Assembly: GCF_003313335.1 (NCBI RefSeq)
Contig: NZ_QMHP01000005.1
Coordinates: forward strand, 62,001 to 126,000
Direction: 5' to 3'
Length of the DNA: 64,000 nt
From: Pedobacter zeaxanthinifaciens
GTDB taxonomy: Bacteria; Bacteroidota; Bacteroidia; Sphingobacteriales; Sphingobacteriaceae
This document shows, piece by piece, positions 60,973 through 64,000 of this stretch. Under the pieces are notes generated by a model that was given only the letters and a program-made list of their open reading frames with translations, had not been told where the DNA came from and did not search any database. The translations under genes and the position numbers were made by a program. How positions within the stretch are numbered: the stretch's first letter is position 1; each line of letters begins with the position of its first letter.

Positions 60973-62199
60973 CTAACTATTCTTAACCAAAATTTCTTTG
61001 GCCATCACCATTGGAACGCTGATGTATTTTTTTTCCATGTAGCTAATCACCTGTTGCAATACCGCTTTTGCCTCATCATCAAGTGCATTAATTTCATCGG
61101 CAAACACAGTGTTAACCGCTTTCTCTTTAATTTCCTTGATTTTTTTTGGCACTTCGCTCATAGCCAACTCTATCCTACGCTGGCGTAACACCAGTTCAAA
61201 TTCTTTGATATTTTCCTCGATGATGTGCTCGGCATGCACCAACTCATCATAACGTTCCTGAATATTTTTACGAGCAATCTCTTTTAAAGATTCGACCTCA
61301 ATATAGTGGATTGGGAAATTTTCTCTTACTTCTAAGGCTGTATCATTAGGAATAGCTAAATCCACGATTACTTTTTTACCGGTTTCACCGTTTAACAAGC
61401 TTTCGTAAATCTCTCTGGTAATTACTGGCTCGGTGGCTCCTGTACAGGTTACAATCACATCAAAACCCTGCTTGTAAGTAGCCAAAGCTTCTAACGAAAA
61501 TGCTTTACCATTAAGCTCTGCAGCTAAGGTTTCAGCCTTTTCAAGTGTGCGATTAAACACCGAAAAATTAGAGTATTTATGTTTTTTTAAATACTGTGCG
61601 ATGCTGTTATTAGTTTCGCCTGCACCAATGATGAGCAAACGAGAATTGCCACACATATTTAACTCACGTAACTTCCTGTAAGCTAAAGAAACTACAGAAA
61701 CTGGATTTCTAGAGATGTTGGTGTGCGTATAAACTTCTTTCGCCGTTTTCACCACCCTGTTCATGATCATACGCATGTAATCGCCAGTAAATCCCGCTTT
61801 TTGGCAGGCTTCATAAGCTTTACGTACTTGCGCTAAAATCTCTTTCTCGCCAACCACTAGGCTTTCCAATGAACATGAAGTACGTAACAGGTGATTAAAC
61901 GCCTCTACCTTTTCGTAAGTAGATACATTATTAATGAAGTTTTCCATGTACTCTTCTGGCAAACCCATATCCAGCACATGTAGAAATTTAGAAATAAAGG
62001 CTTTATTTAATTCAGATGCAGCGGTAAAGATAAACTCAACCCTGTTACAAGTGCCAACATAAAATATCTCTTTGATATTTAACTCAGACTGGACATTACG
62101 CAACCTATCATCCAACGTTTGCTCACAGATAACCAATTTACCCAAAGATTTCAGGTCAATTTGTTGATGTGTAAATGCAATAATCTTTAAATATTCCAA
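60973..62199 (-). CDS. hemA: Glutamyl-tRNA reductase
   Basis: NADPH-dependent reduction of glutamyl-tRNA to glutamate-1-semialdehyde, first committed step of the C5 route. Seen: 408 residues; catalytic Cys in FYVGTCNRVEFIF (about 50), LETSLVVGEKEILAQVRKAY-like ESLVVGEKEILAQVRKAYEA (about 113-132), SVVSLAYRKLRELNM, NADPH-binding LLIIGAGETNNSIAQYLKKH, dimerisation helix near the C-terminus. First gene of the heme cluster on minus. Confidence 0.97.
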   Translation of the reverse strand: MEYLKIIAFTHQQIDLKSLGKLVICEQTLDDRLRNVQSELNIKEIFYVGTCNRVEFIFTAASELNKAFISKFLHVLDMGLPEEYMENFINNVSTYEKVEAFNHLLRTSCSLESLVVGEKEILAQVRKAYEACQKAGFTGDYMRMIMNRVVKTAKEVYTHTNISRNPVSVVSLAYRKLRELNMCGNSRLLIIGAGETNNSIAQYLKKHKYSNFSVFNRTLEKAETLAAELNGKAFSLEALATYKQGFDVIVTCTGATEPVITREIYESLLNGETGKKVIVDLAIPNDTALEVRENFPIHYIEVESLKEIARKNIQERYDELVHAEHIIEENIKEFELVLRQRRIELAMSEVPKKIKEIKEKAVNTVFADEINALDDEAKAVLQQVISYMEKKYISVPMVMAKEILVKNS

Positions 62200-62228
62200 A
62201 ATGGTTAGCCTCTATTATTTAAGCGCAA

Positions 62229-62236
62229 CAAAAGTA
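62229..62236 (-). promoter_or_regulatory. Promoter -7 element of hemA
   Basis: TACTTTTG on minus matches TAnnTTTG exactly, 30 bases before the hemA ATG; the upstream side lacks a clear TTG at the right spacing. The rest of the 62200-62487 gap (288 bases) shows no gene. Confidence 0.45.
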
Positions 62237-62487
62237 ATAAGCACTGTGGTTTTATCTGTCATTGAGCTGTAATTTAGGCTAATTTAGAACGGTTTTAAAT
62301 TATCAAAGCTTTTCAACAAAACATGAAATTAAGGTTCGACACGCAGCTTTGCAAGCTTAATTTATTACAAATTTCTATAATTTTACGTTTATTGGAAACA
62401 AAAGCAACGGCGGCTTGTCATCAATTGATATCATTTAATTGAGATAATACAGTTGTTGGATAAAATTCTATTGAAGAAATAGTTGAT

Positions 62488-63318
62488 ATGGTACATCAAG
62501 AACAATTTTCATTAGTTGGCGCCGCCGGCAAACCTATTTACGGCGACTTAAGCTACGATCCTCAAAACAGCAATATGCCCTTGGTAATATTTGTACATGG
62601 GTTTAAGGGATTTAAGGACTGGGGAGCGCATGATTTAGTAGCGAAATATTTTGTTCAAAATGGTTACCGCTACCTCAAGTTTAATTTTTCACATAGTGGC
62701 GTCATTGCTGACAACCCAAGCGATGTAACTGACATGGAAACCTTTGCCGATAATACCTTCAGCAAGGAAATGCTAGACTTGGATGTGGTAATTAATCACG
62801 CCACCAGTTATTTAGGCGTTGATGAAGTACACTTAATTGGGCACAGCCGTGGCGGCGGATTAAGCATTTTGCAAGCTGCAAATAACCCTTCGGTTAAGAG
62901 TTTGATTACTTGGAGTTCTATAGCTGATTTTAGCAGTCTTTGGAAAAAAGAGCAGGAAGACGATTGGCGAAAAACAGGCAAGATTGGTGTTTACAACGCC
63001 CGTACCAAAGAAACCATGCCCTTAAATGTAACGCTACTTAACGATTTTGAAACCAACCAGGAAATATTAAACATACTAGCTGCCGCAAAGCGGATTAATA
63101 TCCCGTGGCTTATTGTGCAAGGCGATGAAGATGTGAATGTTCCCTTTTCCACTGCTGAGCAGCTGACTAACGCAAATCCAGCAAGTAGGTTAGTAAAAAT
63201 TGCTGGCGCCAATCATGTTTATGGTGTCACACATCCCTACAGAAGTGATACCTTACCTGCACAACTGTTTGAAGTTTGCGAAAAAAGCTTGAAGTTTTTA
63301 GCGCATAATTTTAAGTAG
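62488..63318 (+). CDS. Alpha/beta hydrolase family protein
   Basis: Serine hydrolase with no assigned substrate. Seen: 276 residues; oxyanion motif VIFVHGFKGFKDWG (about 31-44), nucleophile elbow LIGHSRGGG (Ser about 119), acid in IVQGDEDVNVPF (about 213), and catalytic His in GANHVYGVTHPY (about 245). No signal peptide, so cytoplasmic. Followed 9 bases later by a lipoprotein gene on the same strand, perhaps a two-gene unit. Confidence 0.9.
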   Translation: MVHQEQFSLVGAAGKPIYGDLSYDPQNSNMPLVIFVHGFKGFKDWGAHDLVAKYFVQNGYRYLKFNFSHSGVIADNPSDVTDMETFADNTFSKEMLDLDVVINHATSYLGVDEVHLIGHSRGGGLSILQAANNPSVKSLITWSSIADFSSLWKKEQEDDWRKTGKIGVYNARTKETMPLNVTLLNDFETNQEILNILAAAKRINIPWLIVQGDEDVNVPFSTAEQLTNANPASRLVKIAGANHVYGVTHPYRSDTLPAQLFEVCEKSLKFLAHNFK

Positions 63319-63327
63319 ATTAGCTGG

Positions 63328-63897
63328 ATGAAAAACCACTTCATTTACCTATTAATTGGTGTTACTTTGCTTTCCTGTAATACCAAACCGAAAACATCTT
63401 CTCAAAAGAAAGATATTCAACACACAGCGTATACGCCGCTGATGATGAAACCAGTTAGCGGGGCTGACACTACAATTGACATGGATGTTGACGCGACAGA
63501 AAATGACTATGCGTTTTACGATATTATTGTTGCCGATACGGGAACGAATTATCAGCAGTTACAGCGACAAATGCTAGTATTAAAGGACAAATTGCAAGTT
63601 GATATTGACACTATGGGTAGATATTATGACAATAAGCAAAAGAAAATTATCCTACCAAAAACGGATAGCGATGAAATATATGCAGGTGAATATTTCCCCA
63701 GAAGAATTGTTTCCTCTACACTAAGCATTGAGTATTTAAACCAATATAAAAAGGATGCCAAACCAAAGACATTAGCGATTATCAGTGGAATTTTTGATGA
63801 TGCGAAATTAGCAGATAGTGCCTTAAGTGCAGCAAAAAAATGCAGTGCTAATGCGTTTAAGATGAACACAAAACTGTATGTAGGTTGTATGCACTAA
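63328..63897 (+). CDS. Predicted lipoprotein, unknown
   Basis: 189 residues; signal with lipobox LLIGVTLLSCNTKPK (Cys about 17), an Asp-rich stretch (DTTIDMDVDATENDYAFYDI), then a compact domain: QRQMLVLKDKLQVDIDTMGR, IILPKTDSDEIYAGEYFPRR, LSIEYLNQYKK and a C-terminal helix with two Cys (KKCSANAFKMNTKLYVGCMH). The SPOR-like length and ending are suggestive only. No function proposed. Confidence 0.7.
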   Translation: MKNHFIYLLIGVTLLSCNTKPKTSSQKKDIQHTAYTPLMMKPVSGADTTIDMDVDATENDYAFYDIIVADTGTNYQQLQRQMLVLKDKLQVDIDTMGRYYDNKQKKIILPKTDSDEIYAGEYFPRRIVSSTLSIEYLNQYKKDAKPKTLAIISGIFDDAKLADSALSAAKKCSANAFKMNTKLYVGCMH

Positions 63898-63906
63898 AAT
63901 AAAAAT

Positions 63907-64000
63907 ATGCATTTTTTTCAACGACAAATATCACTTCGAGCCCGCAGCCGCGGTTTTCACTTGGTTACCGAGGAGGTACTCCAATCAATTCCGGAAGTTA
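63907..64000 (+). CDS. YjbQ-family protein (3' partial)
   Basis: Frame open to the window end; 31 codons visible, reading MHFFQRQISLRARSRGFHLV then TEEVLQSIPEV. This matches the N-terminus of the YjbQ/UPF0047 family (secondary thiamine-phosphate synthase activity reported for E. coli YjbQ), with the conserved RSRGFHLVT segment. It starts 9 bases after the lipoprotein stop. Identity rests on the N-terminal 31 residues only. Confidence 0.75.
   Translation, partial: MHFFQRQISLRARSRGFHLVTEEVLQSIPEV

Noticed and set aside
1-64000. Mobile genetic elements (insertion sequences, prophage, integrative element)
   Set aside because: No transposase, integrase, phage structural or conjugation gene was recognised in any frame.

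Overview
The window comes from a Bacteroidota chromosome, most likely a Sphingobacteriaceae member close to Pedobacter. Reasons: a SusC/SusD pair, promoters of the Bacteroidota type (TAnnTTTG near -7, TTG about 20 bases upstream), lineage-typical small families (DUF4295 beside rpmB/rpmG, DUF1599 beside folP, BT_3928-type DoxX protein, CCC-motif membrane protein), bacillithiol genes (bshC and a bacilliredoxin), AT-leaning base composition and families of intergenic hairpin repeats common in this phylum. This placement is an inference from gene content. Nothing looks like a prophage, plasmid, insertion sequence or CRISPR locus.

Layout. 1-3.8 kb: a tripartite drug-efflux operon (TolC, EmrA-like, EmrB-like). 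3.9-5.2 kb: thioesterase, shikimate kinase and a broken four-helix-bundle gene lying between inverted word arrays. 5.4-8.9 kb (minus): DUF1599, PhyH-type dioxygenase, DoxX/BT_3928 protein and an orphan Dpp-type permease. 9-13.7 kb: folP, diadenylate cyclase, YfhO. 13.8-19.3 kb: a PLP enzyme, then a type-I-secretion-like operon (small secreted protein, ABC membrane domain without ATPase, HlyD, TolC). 19.4-25.7 kb: bacilliredoxin, M23 peptidase plus bactofilin, small membrane proteins, DUF1080, SahH, acyl-CoA desaturase. 25.7-28.1 kb (minus): formylglycine-enzyme-like lipoprotein, DUF4350-like protein, and tRNA-Ala(GGC) preceded by four 71-bp tRNA-derived repeats. 28.2-31.2 kb (minus): CsgG-like secreted protein, lpxB, small membrane protein, surE. 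31.4-36.9 kb: M16 protease and a large MG2-like secreted protein. 36.9-41.8 kb: CsbD and susC/susD. 41.9-51.8 kb: acs; rpmB, rpmG, DUF4295, ftsY; a GxxExxY gene between inverted word arrays; rimO; bshC; an Ldh-family dehydrogenase; a beta-barrel protein. 51.9-62.2 kb: repeat arrays and the haem cluster hemA, hemCD fusion, hemB, hemL, a two-component system, a TPR protein, hemE and hemJ. 62.5-64 kb: alpha/beta hydrolase, lipoprotein and the start of a YjbQ-family gene.

How the parts work together. The haem genes cover 5-aminolevulinate (C5 route) to coproporphyrinogen plus HemJ; the coproporphyrinogen oxidase and ferrochelatase must lie elsewhere. bshC and the bacilliredoxin point to bacillithiol as the low-molecular-weight thiol. 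SahH recycles SAM by-product.

The most unusual items are the tandem tRNA-like array placed between promoter and tRNA-Ala, the exporter operon lacking an ATPase, and the strand-biased low-complexity word arrays. Two of those arrays enclose a small-protein gene in inverted orientation, which suggests an undescribed cassette or repeat class.
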